A stretch of DNA of 64,000 nucleotides from the NCBI GenBank assembly GCA_001310415.1, contig BAXE01000007.1, positions 1 through 64,000 of the forward strand, given 5' to 3'. Source of the DNA: Enterovibrio sp. JCM 19048. GTDB lineage: Bacteria; Pseudomonadota; Gammaproteobacteria; Enterobacterales; Vibrionaceae. Of the stretch, positions 10,791 through 20,920 are shown piece by piece. The notes under the pieces are model-generated. The model did no database searches, was not told where the DNA came from, and saw nothing but the letters and a program-made list of their open reading frames with translations. The position numbers and the translations under genes are program-made. Numbering within the stretch: the first letter of the stretch is position 1; each line of letters opens with the position of its first letter.

Positions 10791-10880
10791 ACGAGTTTAA
10801 CCCAAGTGGAAGTCAGAATTCGGTGAGGCATCCTAGTCAAAGTCGGGGAGACCATATCCATCAGGTTGCCCTTAAATTGG
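10791..10880 (-). promoter_or_regulatory. About 88-nt leader of permease-guaD mRNA
   Basis: From the predicted start near 10879 to ATG 10790 the leader has no ORF and only a weak ribosome site. It contains a GGATATGG stretch and several short complementary G/C segments that could fold. Structure or ligand binding is not shown; recorded as an untranslated leader. Confidence 0.35.
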
Positions 10881-10885
10881 CGCGC

Positions 10886-10923
10886 ATCATACTGGCATTT
10901 GCAGTGAACGCAAACGTTTGCTT
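10886..10923 (-). promoter_or_regulatory. PurR operator overlapping promoter of permease-guaD operon
   Basis: ACGCAAACGTTTGCTT at 10908-10923 is a near-consensus PurR box (family consensus ACGCAAACGTTTNCNT). On the minus strand a TATGAT -10 hexamer (10886-10891) lies 17 bases from TTTGCG (10909-10914), so the box covers the -35. Repression by PurR when hypoxanthine or guanine is abundant is the expected behaviour. Confidence 0.75.
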
Positions 10924-11278
10924 TGTCGAACCTGCAAAATTTCGTTGGGCGATTTGTGACGGAGATAACGGGTTTTTTATTGATAGATGTAGTGAATGTT
11001 TTCGTGGGTTTTCGGTGAAGAATTTAACTTCGTTCATCGCTTGAAATAGAAGGGCTGAAATAAGCCTTTTTTGTTTTGATTTGGCTTTAAACCCAGATTC
11101 GGCTTGGGGTACAGCTGACGCGTCGGGCATCAAAACTAAGCAGAGGTTTCCCAGAATTCTGACTAAAAAATAGGTCAAATATTTCATAGAAATACATACA
11201 AAAAAGAGATGTGAATCGTGGGGGATTGGTGTGGTTCTGCTAATTTGAAAAAAGTTGGCTATCTCCGGTGATCTGAAC
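10924..11278. other. Intergenic region between purine operon and chemoreceptor
   Basis: About 355 bases without a credible gene. A short GGCT/AGCC hairpin followed by T6 lies near 11049-11073 and could stop plus-strand transcripts. The minus-strand open frame here (10861-11310) has no recognisable domain and overlaps the PurR operator. The chemoreceptor promoter should lie in the AT-rich stretch 11160-11260, but no strong hexamer pair stands out. Confidence 0.4.
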
Positions 11279-12897
11279 ATGAAACTAAGTAATCTATCAG
11301 TAAAGTACAAGCTGCTGTCACTGATTGTGCTGGCATTTGTACTTCTAACCGTAACGAGTATCTACAATCTCAATGAACAAAGGCTCGCCTCTCTCAATGA
11401 GCGCGAACAGAAGTTAAGCGCCCAGGTTGAAACCGTGGTTTCACTGGTTCGTTACTACCACAACCAGGTTGATACGCTTGGTGAGGCGGTGGCAAAGCAA
11501 GCTGCTATTGGCGCAGTCACCTCGCTGCGCTATGACGACAACAACTACTTTTGGATCCTGAAACCGAATCTTGATGTGGTTCTCCATCCCATGAAGCCGG
11601 AATACAACGGCAATAACTCCCGCAGTTTCCAGGATGGCAATGGCAAGTACCACTGGCGTGAAATGGGAGCGATTGCCTCATCGTCGGGGAGTGGTTTTCT
11701 TGATTACGTCTACAAAACCCCGGGCGGTAAACTTCAAGAGAAAATTTCATATGTCTCGCTGGCTGTTGATGACTGGCAGTGGGTTGTTGGTTCGGGTCTG
11801 TTAGTGGCAGATATCCATGCCGCGTTCTACGGTCAGGCAATAAAAGTGGGGATCACCGCGTTTATAATGTCGGTCATCTTGGCTGTGTTTGGCTTTTTGA
11901 TTTCTCGTGACATCGTCAATCCACTGCAACACCTGATGGATAAGCTTAAACTCATTGCTGATGGTGACCTGCGTGTGCGGCTTCATGCCAAACGCAAAGA
12001 CGAGCTGGGCCAAATGAGTAGCGAGATGGACAGGGTGTTGGAAAAGCTGCAATCAACCTGAATGCTGCCCATGAGTCGGCAGAACGCTCATCAGCCATGG
12101 CAGAAAACATCGCCCAGGCCAGCGAAGAGGCAGCCACCAACGTCAATAATCAATACTCCCAGCTTGAACAGCTGTCGACGGCAATGACCGAAATGTCGAC
12201 AACGATTACTGATGTGGCGGGTAATGCCGAAAATACTTCCCACAGTACGTCTTTGGTTACCGAGCACTCTGAAAGCAGTGCTGAATCTATGGATGCGACC
12301 GCCGATCAGATTTCTGCGGTTTCGCAAGATATCGCAGAAGCCTCACGTTTGGTTGCTGCGTTGGAAGAAGGTGTCAACGAAATCAGTAAGGTCGTAAATG
12401 TGATCCGCGATGTGTCGGAACAGACTAACCTTCTGGCGTTGAACGCTGCCATTGAAGCGGCGCGGGCTGGGGAACAGGGGCGCGGTTTTGCAGTGGTTGC
12501 CGATGAAGTCCGCAACCTAGCCAGCCGTACCCAGCAATCCACCGATGAAGTACAAAGCACCATTGATAACCTTATCCGCCAGACAACACAGACCGTTCAG
12601 GCGATGCAACGTAGTAATGAGCGAGTAGAGAAAGGGGTGGAGATTGCCATGTCTACCAAAGAGAAACTCCTTGCGATGGTGGAAGAACTGCTCAAAGCCA
12701 ATGATATGGTGGCACAGATCGCTGCTGCTTCAGAGGAGCAGGGCATTGTTGCCAATGAAATGAATGAAAATGTCACCACCATTCATCTTGCGGCCAATGA
12801 AGTGAATGAATCGTCACAGTTACTGGCACGGGAAAGCCAGTCTTTGGCAACAACGTCGCAGGAGCTGTATGAACGGTTGAGGTATTTTAAGGTGTAA
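11279..12897 (+). CDS. Methyl-accepting chemotaxis protein, single-Cache type (one frameshift)
   Basis: Membrane chemoreceptor: TM1 at about residues 10-30; a periplasmic sCache_2-type sensor ([32 protein letters not shown]) to about residue 185; TM2; a HAMP segment; and a signalling domain with the hallmark [20 protein letters not shown]. The frame breaks at 12057-12058. One extra C gives [12 protein letters not shown] and joins HAMP to the signalling domain. ATG 11279 is chosen because [12 protein letters not shown] is the usual receptor start; the frame also opens at TTG 11255. sCache_2 receptors often sense small carboxylates; the ligand is unknown here. Confidence 0.85.
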
Positions 12898-12931
12898 TGA
12901 CATTTTTATGTTCTGTTGCCCAATCCCTTAC

Positions 12932-12957
12932 ACGCCGCGTTTTCAGCGGCGTTTTTC
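12932..12957 (+). terminator. Intrinsic terminator after chemoreceptor
   Basis: ACGCCGC and GCGGCGT arms around GTTTTCA, followed by TTTTC. It sits 34 bases past the chemoreceptor stop codon. Confidence 0.8.
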
Positions 12958-13080
12958 ATATTGAGTGCCGGTAAAAATGCACAGCAATTTGCGGTGTCTG
13001 AGTCAGAAAATTGATACAGCCTCCGGTGCATATGCTTTCTATTTTTATAGACAGGCATTCCTTAAAACGGGGGAGCGGGG

Positions 13081-13302
13081 ATGAGTGAACAAGATACGCA
13101 AGGTGCTGTTGTCGATATGCACAATCATGGAATGAACAAGCTGGAAATTGCTTCTGAGCTTGCTCAGCAGGGTTGGGTGTTTTATGACGCGCTGGAGTTT
13201 ACGGCTAGCGTGTACGAGAGTGAATCGCTGCGCGATCCCATTCGTATGGGCAGTTCGCTGGAAGAGATGCGCAAAAAGCCGCCGATTGATCTTGATGTGT
13301 AG
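13081..13302 (+). CDS. Small uncharacterised protein, 73 residues
   Basis: Starts with ATG 13081 behind a GGGGGAGCGGGG ribosome site and reads MSEQDTQGAVVDMHNHGMNK. It is acidic, soluble, without a signal peptide or membrane segment, and predicted mostly helical (EIASELAQQGWVFYDALEFTA). It stands alone between two intrinsic terminators, which favours a real monocistronic gene. I do not recognise the family. Confidence 0.65.
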   Translation: MSEQDTQGAVVDMHNHGMNKLEIASELAQQGWVFYDALEFTASVYESESLRDPIRMGSSLEEMRKKPPIDLDV

Positions 13303-13350
13303 TGCGTTCAAGTCGTCACACAAATGAGGAAACGAAAAGCCGTGATACTA

Positions 13351-13377
13351 AAACACCCGCCGTGGCGGGTGTTTTGC
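13351..13377. terminator. Bidirectional terminator
   Basis: Eleven-base arms AAACACCCGCC and its complement around GT, with A- and T-rich flanks on both sides. It separates the 73-residue gene from the convergent psiE-like gene. Confidence 0.8.
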
Positions 13378-13391
13378 GTTAACAGGGATAA

Positions 13392-13793
13392 TTATTCTTC
13401 GTCTTTGGTTGGCGGATAGGGCAGTTTGATGTGCCCCCAGCGGATCACAATGACGGTACCGGCGAGCAGGATAGACGCGACTGAAATCGCCACAATCCGC
13501 CAGTCATCCATGCTTTTCATATCCAGAATCAGGTATCGCGCTAACGCCACGATCGCGATGTAGATAGGCATACGAACCGGCAGCTTTCCGGATTCAACAT
13601 AGTTTGAAACCATTGCCAGAACTTCAAGGTAAATAAACAGCAGCAGAAGGTCAGCCAGTTCAACACGGCCAACTTTGATGATGTGGAATATTTCCTGACC
13701 GATAGCAATAACAGAAGCCATGGCAATAAGTGCCAGTACAATATTTTCAACGGTCTTGATGGCTTTCAATCCCACTTTTCTACGAGTACCCAT
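13392..13793 (-). CDS. PsiE-like membrane protein
   Basis: A 133-residue protein with four predicted membrane helices (about residues 18-35, 43-65, 75-92, 105-122) and a basic N-terminus, matching the phosphate-starvation-inducible PsiE family in length and topology (central LADLLLLFIYLEVLAMV). The family has no proven biochemical function. AAGGA lies before ATG 13793. The unit appears monocistronic, bounded by the terminator at 13351. No Pho box was recognised upstream. Confidence 0.65.
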   Translation of the reverse strand: MGTRRKVGLKAIKTVENIVLALIAMASVIAIGQEIFHIIKVGRVELADLLLLFIYLEVLAMVSNYVESGKLPVRMPIYIAIVALARYLILDMKSMDDWRIVAISVASILLAGTVIVIRWGHIKLPYPPTKDEE

Positions 13794-13885
13794 GAAATTC
13801 CTTCACTAATTGGGACAAAACAAAATCTAAAAAGCGCTACCTACTCAGGCTAGCAAAATAGGTAGTGAAAAAGTGTTGCAACTTT

Positions 13886-13939
13886 AACCCGATGAAAAAA
13901 CGCCGAGCCAATAACCCGACGAAAAAACGCCGGGTCAAT
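13886..13939. repeat. Two tandem 27-bp repeats carrying terminator arms
   Basis: Units 13886-13912 and 13913-13939 differ at only a few positions. Each contains GAAAAAACGCCG followed by a GGGTC-like stretch. Unit 2 together with ACCCGGCGTT at 13941-13950 forms the active hairpin; unit 1 retains only a degenerate copy. Confidence 0.7.
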
Positions 13940-13950
13940 GACCCGGCGTT
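13921..13950 (-). terminator. Intrinsic terminator of the cus operon
   Basis: Arms AACGCCGGGT (13926-13935) and ACCCGGCGTT (13941-13950). Read on the minus strand the hairpin ends in TTTTTTC, about 30 bases past the cupredoxin stop. Confidence 0.8.
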
Positions 13951-13979
13951 CTGATTAGAGTGAACGTCGCTATTATAGG

Positions 13980-14558
13980 TTACAGCGTCACACTTTTCAC
14001 CATGCCTGCTTCCGCATGACCTGGGATATTGCACGCGAACTCGACATTTTTGTCGCCGTGGAAGTGCCAAATCAGTTGTTTTGCTTTGCCCGGTTTAACT
14101 GTGACAGTGCTGCCTGAGTCATGTTCGTGGTGGCCTGTCATGGTACGCATCATCTCACGGTGCTTGAGTTGCTCTTCCATAGAGCCGATAGAAAACTCGT
14201 GGTCGATTTTACCCACGTTCATGACCACGAACTGCACCACGTCGTTCGGCTCGATAGTGACTTCTTTTTTGAAGTTAATGCGCATGTCGTCGGTCAGAAT
14301 AACGTGAACCACTTTGTCTGGCTTCGCGCCGTTAGCAGGCATACCCACTGCAGACATACCTTCCATGTTCATCATGTTTGAGTGGTCCATCTTTGAATGA
14401 TCCATTTGGGAATGGTCCATTTCACCGTGGTTCATTTCCATGGTTTTCATGTCACCATGTCCCATCGCGCTGTGATCCATTTTGCTGTGATCCATGCCTG
14501 CAGCAAATGCGGTTGAAGTGACCAGAGCCAGAGAAAGTGCAATCAGTGATTTTTTCAT
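13980..14558 (-). CDS. Periplasmic cupredoxin with Met/His-rich N-terminus
   Basis: A 192-residue exported protein with a signal peptide ending AFA near residue 19. Residues 20-65 are a run of MDHS/MGHGDM-type motifs, typical Cu(I)-binding Met/His repeats. Residues 85-192 form a cupredoxin-like domain with copper ligands visible as DHEFSIG and, at the C-terminus, CNIPGHAEAGM. It is last in the cus operon, 59 bases after cusA. It probably buffers or hands over copper in the periplasm; related proteins are annotated as plastocyanin/CopI-like. Confidence 0.8.
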   Translation of the reverse strand: MKKSLIALSLALVTSTAFAAGMDHSKMDHSAMGHGDMKTMEMNHGEMDHSQMDHSKMDHSNMMNMEGMSAVGMPANGAKPDKVVHVILTDDMRINFKKEVTIEPNDVVQFVVMNVGKIDHEFSIGSMEEQLKHREMMRTMTGHHEHDSGSTVTVKPGKAKQLIWHFHGDKNVEFACNIPGHAEAGMVKSVTL

Positions 14559-14617
14559 TGTGTTTTCCTTATTGAAGATTGAGAGGCTGAGCCGAAGCCC
14601 AGCCATTTTGTTCATGG

Positions 14618-17600
14618 TTATTGTTTGATTTCTTTGTGTTTCCAAAGCTTGAAAATGGCTGGCAGTACCAACAGGGTCAGTAGGAGCGCTGACGCCATAC
14701 CGCCAATCATTGGCGCTGCGATACGCTGCATGACTTCTGAGCCAGTGCCTTCGCCATACATAATTGGGATCAGGCCGATGATCACCGTCAGTACCGTCAT
14801 CATCACCGGACGCACACGTAAGCCCGCACCTTCGCGAATGGCATCGGTGAGATCTGTTGCGGTGAGTGGCTGGTTTTCTTCCTGTGCGTTTAGTTTGCGG
14901 TAGTGCCATGCCTGGTTGAGGTAAACCAACATGATGACACCAATCTCCACCGCCACACCGGCTAGCGCGATAAAGCCGACACCGACGGCAACGGAGAAGT
15001 TGTAACCGAGGTAGTGCATCAGCCACAGGCCACCGACCAGCGCCAACGGCAGGGTCGCCATGATGATCATCACTTCACCAACACGGCGGAAGCTCAGGTA
15101 CAACAGCAGCATGATGATGGCGATGGTAATAGGTACCACCACGCTCAAGCGCTCTTTGGCGCGCTCCATATACTCGTACTGACCAGACCATGCCAGCGAA
15201 TAACCCGCCGGGAGTTCCAGCTGTGCAGCCACTGCGTTTTGCGCATCAACGACGTAAGATCCAAGGTCACGACCATCAATGTCTACGAATACCCAGCCAT
15301 TCGGACGGGCGTTCTCGGTTTTGATCATCGGCGGGCCATCTTCGTAACGGATATCCGCAACATCAGCCAATGCGATACGGGCGCCGTTTGGCGTTACCAG
15401 CGGCAACTCCTGCAGTTTCACCACAGAATCGCGGTAGTCCTGCGGGTAGCGTACGTTGATAGGGTAGCGTTCCAGCCTTCGATGGTTTCGCCCACATTCA
15501 TCCCACCCACAGCGGTAGAAATAACCTGCTGTACATCTTTGATGCTCAGCCATAACGGGCAGCGGCTCGGCGTCGGATGTCGATAGTGACATAGCGGCCA
15601 CCGGCCACACGTTCTGCATATACAGAAGCCGTGCTTCAACACCGTTGAGAATGGGCTCAAGCTGCGAACCGATAGTTTCGATCACTGCCAGATCCGGCCC
15701 TGCGATCTTGATACCAATCGGGGTTTTAATACCGGTAGCCAGCATGTCGATACGGGTTTTGATAGGCATTACCCAGGCGTTTGTCAGACCAGGGAACTGA
15801 ACCAGATCGTCGAACTCTTTACGCAGCGATTCCGTGGTGACACCTTCGCGCCACTCTTCACGCGGTTTCAGCTGGATCACGGTTTCAATCATGGTCAGCG
15901 GTGCCGGGTCAGTCGCAGTTTCCGCACGGCCGATTTTGCCCCAGACCGATTCCACTTCAGGCACGGTTTTGATCAGCTTGTTGGTTTGCTGCAGCAACTC
16001 ACGGGCTTTACCGATGGAAATGCCGGGGTAGGTCGTTGGCATGTACATCAGATCGCCTTCATCCAACGGCGGGATGAATTCACTGCCCAGTTTGCTGGTG
16101 GGGTAGTAAGCCGATGCCATCAAAGCAATCGCCAGCACAATCATGGTTTTCGGGAAACGCAGGCTGAGGTTGAGCAGCGGGCGGTACATGGCAATCAGCG
16201 TTCTGTTCACCGGGTTTTTATGCTCTGGCAGCACCTTACCACGGATGAAATAGCCCATCAGAACCGGGACCAAGGTGATCGCCAAACCCGCAGCTGCGGC
16301 CATCGCATAGGTTTTGGTAAAGGCCAGCGGCGAGAACATCTTGCCTTCCTGGCCTTCCAGCGCGAACACAGGCACAAAACTCAGGGTGATGATCAGCAGC
16401 GAGAAGAACAGCGGTGCACCCACTTCTTCTGCCGCTTTGCTGATCACTTGCCAGCGGTTTTTGTCCGTCAGTGGCGTGCGTTCAATGTGCTTATGGACGT
16501 TTTCTATCATCACGATAGCACCGTCCACCATGGCGCCGATGGCAATGGCGATACCGCCTAACGACATGATGTTGGCATTGATGCCTTGCCAGTGCATGAC
16601 GATAAACGCAGACAAGATACCGATGGGCAAGCTGATCGCGATCACCAGCGATGAGCGGATGTGGAACAGGAACAGCGCACAGACCACAGCCACGACGATG
16701 AACTCTTCGGCCAGTTTCTTCCAAAGGTTCTCAACCGCGGCGTCAATCAGGGTTGAACGGTCGTAGGTCGGTACAATTTCCACGCCTTCCGGCAGGCTTC
16801 GCTTCAGCTCTTCCAGTTTGGTTTTCACATTGGCGATCACCTCGCTGGCGTTTTCGCCAAAGCGCATCACTATCACGCCGCCAACCGCTTCACCTTCACC
16901 GTTAAACTCGGAAATACCACGGCGCATTTGGGGGCCGATATTGATGTCTGCAATGTCGCCGAGCAGCAATGGCGTACCTTTGTCCGTCACCTTGATGGGC
17001 AGGGACTCGATATCTTCCACGCTGGTCAGATAGCCTGTTGTCCGCACCATGTGCTCGGCTTCTGCGACTTCAATAACGGATGCTCCGGCCTCCTGGTTAC
17101 CATTTTGGATAGCCATGTTGACCTGCTGCAGTGTCAGGTCGTAGGCACGCAGTTTGGCTGGGTCGATTTGTACCTGATACTGCTTCACCATGCCGCCGAC
17201 GGTTGCCACCTCTGACACGCCCGCCACCGTTTGCAGCTCATACTTCAAGAACCAGTCCTGCAGGCTGCGAAGCTCTGCCAGGTCATGGTTGCCGGACTTG
17301 TCCTGCAATACATAGCTGTACACCCAGCCCACGCCGGTTGCATCGGGTCCAAGGGTAGGTTTGGCATTCGGTGGCAGTTTGGGTGCTACCTGGCTTAGGT
17401 ATTCCAATACGCGTGAACGTGCCCAGTACATGTCGGTATCATCGTTGAAAATGATATAAACGTACGAGTCGCCAAAGAACGAATAACCACGAACGGTTTC
17501 TGCGCCCGGCACCGCCAACATCGCCGTGGTAAGCGGGTAGGTGACCTGATCTTCTACTACCTGTGGCGCTTGACCCGGATAGCTGGTTTTTATGATCACC

Positions 17601-17737
17601 TGAACATCGGAGAGATCGGGAATGGCATCAACAGGCGTGTTTTTAACGCTGTAAAGACCACCCAATGTCAGGAACAAGGTCGCTACCAGAACCAGAAAAC
17701 GGTTGGCAATCGACCAGCGAATAATGGCGCCAATCAT
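14618..17737 (-). CDS. cusA: CusA-type heavy-metal RND efflux pump (compensating frameshifts)
   Basis: A 1039-residue HME-RND inner-membrane pump that expels Cu(I)/Ag(I) by proton antiport with CusB and CusC. The N-terminal TM and porter region NTPVDAIPDLSDVQVII is typical, and the proton-relay helix carries AMVDGAIVMIENVHKHIER. The open frame is full length, but translated bases 15459-15640 do not match the family. In another frame the same bases encode LSIKDVQQVISTAVGGMNVG, the correct CusA sequence, so two or three indels cancel out. TTG/ATG context overlaps the cusB stop (ATGA). Confidence 0.88.
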   Translation of the reverse strand: MIGAIIRWSIANRFLVLVATLFLTLGGLYSVKNTPVDAIPDLSDVQVIIKTSYPGQAPQVVEDQVTYPLTTAMLAVPGAETVRGYSFFGDSYVYIIFNDDTDMYWARSRVLEYLSQVAPKLPPNAKPTLGPDATGVGWVYSYVLQDKSGNHDLAELRSLQDWFLKYELQTVAGVSEVATVGGMVKQYQVQIDPAKLRAYDLTLQQVNMAIQNGNQEAGASVIEVAEAEHMVRTTGYLTSVEDIESLPIKVTDKGTPLLLGDIADINIGPQMRRGISEFNGEGEAVGGVIVMRFGENASEVIANVKTKLEELKRSLPEGVEIVPTYDRSTLIDAAVENLWKKLAEEFIVVAVVCALFLFHIRSSLVIAISLPIGILSAFIVMHWQGINANIMSLGGIAIAIGAMVDGAIVMIENVHKHIERTPLTDKNRWQVISKAAEEVGAPLFFSLLIITLSFVPVFALEGQEGKMFSPLAFTKTYAMAAAAGLAITLVPVLMGYFIRGKVLPEHKNPVNRTLIAMYRPLLNLSLRFPKTMIVLAIALMASAYYPTSKLGSEFIPPLDEGDLMYMPTTYPGISIGKARELLQQTNKLIKTVPEVESVWGKIGRAETATDPAPLTMIETVIQLKPREEWREGVTTESLRKEFDDLVQFPGLTNAWVMPIKTRIDMLATGIKTPIGIKIAGPDLAVIETIGSQLEPILNGVEARLLYMQNVWPVAAMSLSTSDAEPLPVMAEHQRCTAGYFYRCGWDECGRNHRRLERYPINVRYPQDYRDSVVKLQELPLVTPNGARIALADVADIRYEDGPPMIKTENARPNGWVFVDIDGRDLGSYVVDAQNAVAAQLELPAGYSLAWSGQYEYMERAKERLSVVVPITIAIIMLLLYLSFRRVGEVMIIMATLPLALVGGLWLMHYLGYNFSVAVGVGFIALAGVAVEIGVIMLVYLNQAWHYRKLNAQEENQPLTATDLTDAIREGAGLRVRPVMMTVLTVIIGLIPIMYGEGTGSEVMQRIAAPMIGGMASALLLTLLVLPAIFKLWKHKEIKQ

Positions 17738-19448
17738 TGATTGCCTCCTTTCTGTTCAAGGGCTTTCAGTACGTAATCGCTGCCATTTTTGGCAACAAGA
17801 AAACGCACAGACTGGCCTTCAGCAAAGCGGCCAAGTTCAACGCCGCCGTCTACAGAAAAATTCATTTCACCTTCCGGCCAGTTCCATTCGGATACCGGCT
17901 GGTGGGTAAGGGTGATCATGCCAAAATCCGCCATCAGCATGGAGATGTCACCGTCGATCCAGACTTCCGCCGGAGTGCTGGCTTCGCTCAGCTTGTAATC
18001 GACGATTTCATACTGACCGGAAGCGCCTTTTTGCATTTCAAACTCAATGGCTTGCCCAACGCTTAGCTCGCCCATGTCAACGCCTTCCGCAAAGGTGAAA
18101 TTCATTACCATGCCCGGCCAGTTCCACGCCGGAACCGGTTCGTGGTTGATGGTGAGCATACGGTGACCCATCATCACGTCGGTGATTTCACCTTTCGCCC
18201 ATTGGGTTTCAGCTGCAGCTCAACGCCGTTAATTCTTGCCAAGTCGGCGGACTGGCTGGATTCAGAGTCGAGCAGGAAGTGGGCAGACGTGACAATGCGG
18301 TCTGAGTTGTTCAGGCCTTGCAATACTTCAATGCGATCACCAGCTTCACGTCCTACCTCGATGCGGGCAGAACGGTATTTGCCTTCGCCTTCCGCCAGCA
18401 CCACACGGGTCATACCGCCGGAGCGGATCACTGAAGATTTAGGGATGGTCAGCACGGCTTCGTCAGTCACCGGCTGCAGCGCAATATTGGCGAACATATT
18501 GGGTTTCAGTTCACCTTCCGGGTTGGCGAATTTCAGGCGAACACGCAGGGTACGGGTTTTCGGGTCAAGGATCGGGTAGACGTAATCGACGGTGCCTTGC
18601 CATGTTTCCCCTGGCAGCGAGTCCAGCGTCATAGTGGCGTTGCTGCCAGCGGTCACCCAGTGGCCCTGACGTTCGAACACTTCGGCATCTACCCAAACGT
18701 TATCAAGCGGGCCAGCACTTATCACCGCCTGAGCAGGGGACAAATAGCCGCCTTCACGGATGTTGAGGCTGGCAATGACACCATCAGCAGGGGCTTTGAT
18801 CTCAATGGTTTGTGACGCCTTGCCGCGTTTGATGATTTGTTGGATTTGGTCACGGTCGACACCGAGCGAAACCAGACGCTCTGTCGCGCCTTTCATCAGA
18901 CCATTGCGTCCAGTGCGGTATGCGTTGAGCAACTCTTCCTGCGCTTTCACCAGCTCAGGGGAGTAGAGGGTAAAGAGCACGTCATTTTTTGAGACTTTTT
19001 CACCAACGGCGTTGATGTAGAGCTTTTCAACCCAGCCCGCGACACGCACGTTAGTCTGCCACAAATGGCTTTCATCGAAGGCAATGTAGCCAACGGTTTC
19101 AATGCGTGGTGAAAGCTTTGCAGTTTCAACGGCTGCGGTTTTTACTCCAAGGTTGTTTTCTACTGATGGGTCGATTTTGACCGTGCCCGGCTTGTCGTTT
19201 GCACCGTTTAGGTCTTCGGCGTAGACCGGGATCAAATCCATGCCCATCGGCGATTTGCCCGGCTTGTCGCGTTTGTAATTCGGGTCCATTGGCGCTACCC
19301 AGTACAGGGGCTCGCCTGAGCCTTTCTCTTCCGTGGTTTCTGCCATTGCTGACATATCATGGCCTTGGCTCGCGATATATTGGTTCGCGCTGTATCCCAA
19401 AACACCACCGATCAGTAACGCCAGTGTGGCAATTTGCATTGTTTTCAT
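17734..19448 (-). CDS. cusB: CusB adaptor fused to two CusF copper-chaperone domains (one frameshift)
   Basis: Periplasmic membrane-fusion protein of the CusCBA pump. An N-terminal membrane anchor is followed by a heavy-metal-binding motif (YWVAPMDPNYKRDKPGKSPM), then hairpin, lipoyl and barrel domains to about residue 410. The frame then breaks near 18208. One extra C gives LKPQWAKGEITDV and continues into two CusF-like domains. The first has the full ligand set INHEPVPAWNWPGMVMNF (His, Trp, Met-x-Met). The second reads TLTHQPVSEWNWPEGEMNF and lacks the first Met. Fusing CusF to CusB would tether the chaperone to the pump. Confidence 0.82.
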
Positions 19449-19470
19449 TGTTCTTTTCCTCGTTAACTGA

Positions 19471-20843
19471 TCACTGGTTCATTGTCTGGATGACAGGTGT
19501 GCTGGTTTGGTAGTCAAAGCCACCCAACAAAGCGGCGAGGTTGCTGCTGACCAGATTCAGATCGGTGATAAGGCGTTGTTTTTCCAGCGCGAGCGCCAGT
19601 TCGTCACTGGTTGCTGCTATCACATCACTGAATTGCGCCGTGTTGTTCTGGTATCCGCGCTCAACCGCCTGCGTGCGGGCTTTGGCCTGCGAAATCAGGG
19701 TGTTGTTGTAGCGGGAGAGGCGCTGTTCCAGGTTCTCGCGGTCAACCAGCAAGGCATTGACCTTGGCGTTCATCTGGGCGAGGAGAAGATCTTTCTGGGA
19801 CTGGCTTGCACCGACTTGATACTGGGCGGCAGCAAGGGTTTTGTCCTGACGGTTTTCGGTGAACAGAGGAATGTCGAGCGTCACATAAGCGCTGACCAAA
19901 TCCGGTGCTGGCTGACCATTCATGCCATTTGCCTGGCGGTAGGCATACATCACTTCCACCCCGAACTGAGGGGCGTAGGCTTGTTCGGCCAAATCGACCT
20001 GGGTTTTGCTCACGGCGATGGCGGTATCTGCCATTTTTACCATGGGATGATCAGCCAGCAGGGTGAAGTGTTTGGTCTGGTTTGTATTGCCAAGACGCTC
20101 AGCCAGAGTTGTCCATGGCAGCTGGTTTGAGGTTTGCAGTTTTCCGGCATGTTGCAGCCACTCCGCACCCAACCATTCAGAAAGTTGGGAGGTAATGCGA
20201 CGCTGCATTTGGGCATTGGCCTGGAGTTTTTCATCCAGCTTGCTGACCTGAAGCTGGGCGTTCAGCAGATCCTGCGCTTCATTCTTTCCAATCGAATAAT
20301 TCGTTTGAATGAAGTTTGCCAGTTCACGCATCAGGCGCTGGTTTTCTTTCAGAATTGATTCCGCCTGTTGCTGATAACCGAGTTCCAGCCAAAGTTGCGT
20401 AATGGCATTGGCAACTTCACGTTCACGGGCAGCAATTTGCAGCGACATTCCATCAGCCTGCTGGTTGGCTTTTTTCTCCTGCAGCGAAAGGGTATCGCCG
20501 CGTTCGAATTGCTGCATCAGCCAACGGAAATGTTAGTCATTGGGTCTTGATCGAAGCGGAAGCTGTCAGTTGGCAGACCTCCTACGCCGAATTTGAGCTT
20601 AGGGTCCATCAGGGTTGCGCTGGCAATGCCAGATTCGCGCATGGCCTCGGATTGGGCATAAAACTGCTTGCGGCTGGCGTCATAAGCCAACGCTTTCTCA
20701 ATCAGTTGTGTCAGTGAAGTCTGGCTGGCAACCGGGCTCATTTGCACTGAAGCGTTATGGGCTTGTGCGGGGGATGCCGCCAAGACCATTGTGCTGACAG
20801 AAAGCGCCAGCAAACAAGGTTTGAATGTCATAGCTAAATCCAT
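19471..20843 (-). CDS. cusC: CusC-type outer-membrane efflux protein (one frameshift)
   Basis: TolC-family channel. A signal peptide ends at AQA (about residue 28), and two OEP repeats follow with long coiled-coil helices rich in Gln, Ala and Leu. The frame breaks at 20520: one extra C gives NISVGLMQQFERG. Total length of about 457 residues suits the family. It is followed 22 bases on by cusB. Assignment to CusC rests on the operon, since OEP proteins look alike across RND systems. Confidence 0.8.
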
Positions 20844-20920
20844 TTTCTACGCGCCGAAAGATGACGCGAAAACACACTCCACGCCGTGTAGTGGCGCAGA
20901 ACAGCAGGTGATCCAATCGA

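Noticed and set aside
10861-11310. Minus-strand open frame of 149 codons upstream of the chemoreceptor
   Set aside because: No domain, no ribosome site, and it overlaps the PurR operator and the chemoreceptor start.
15014-16561. Long plus-strand open frames opposite cusA
   Set aside because: Shadows of cusA codon bias; composition rich in His, Gln and Arg, with no family match.
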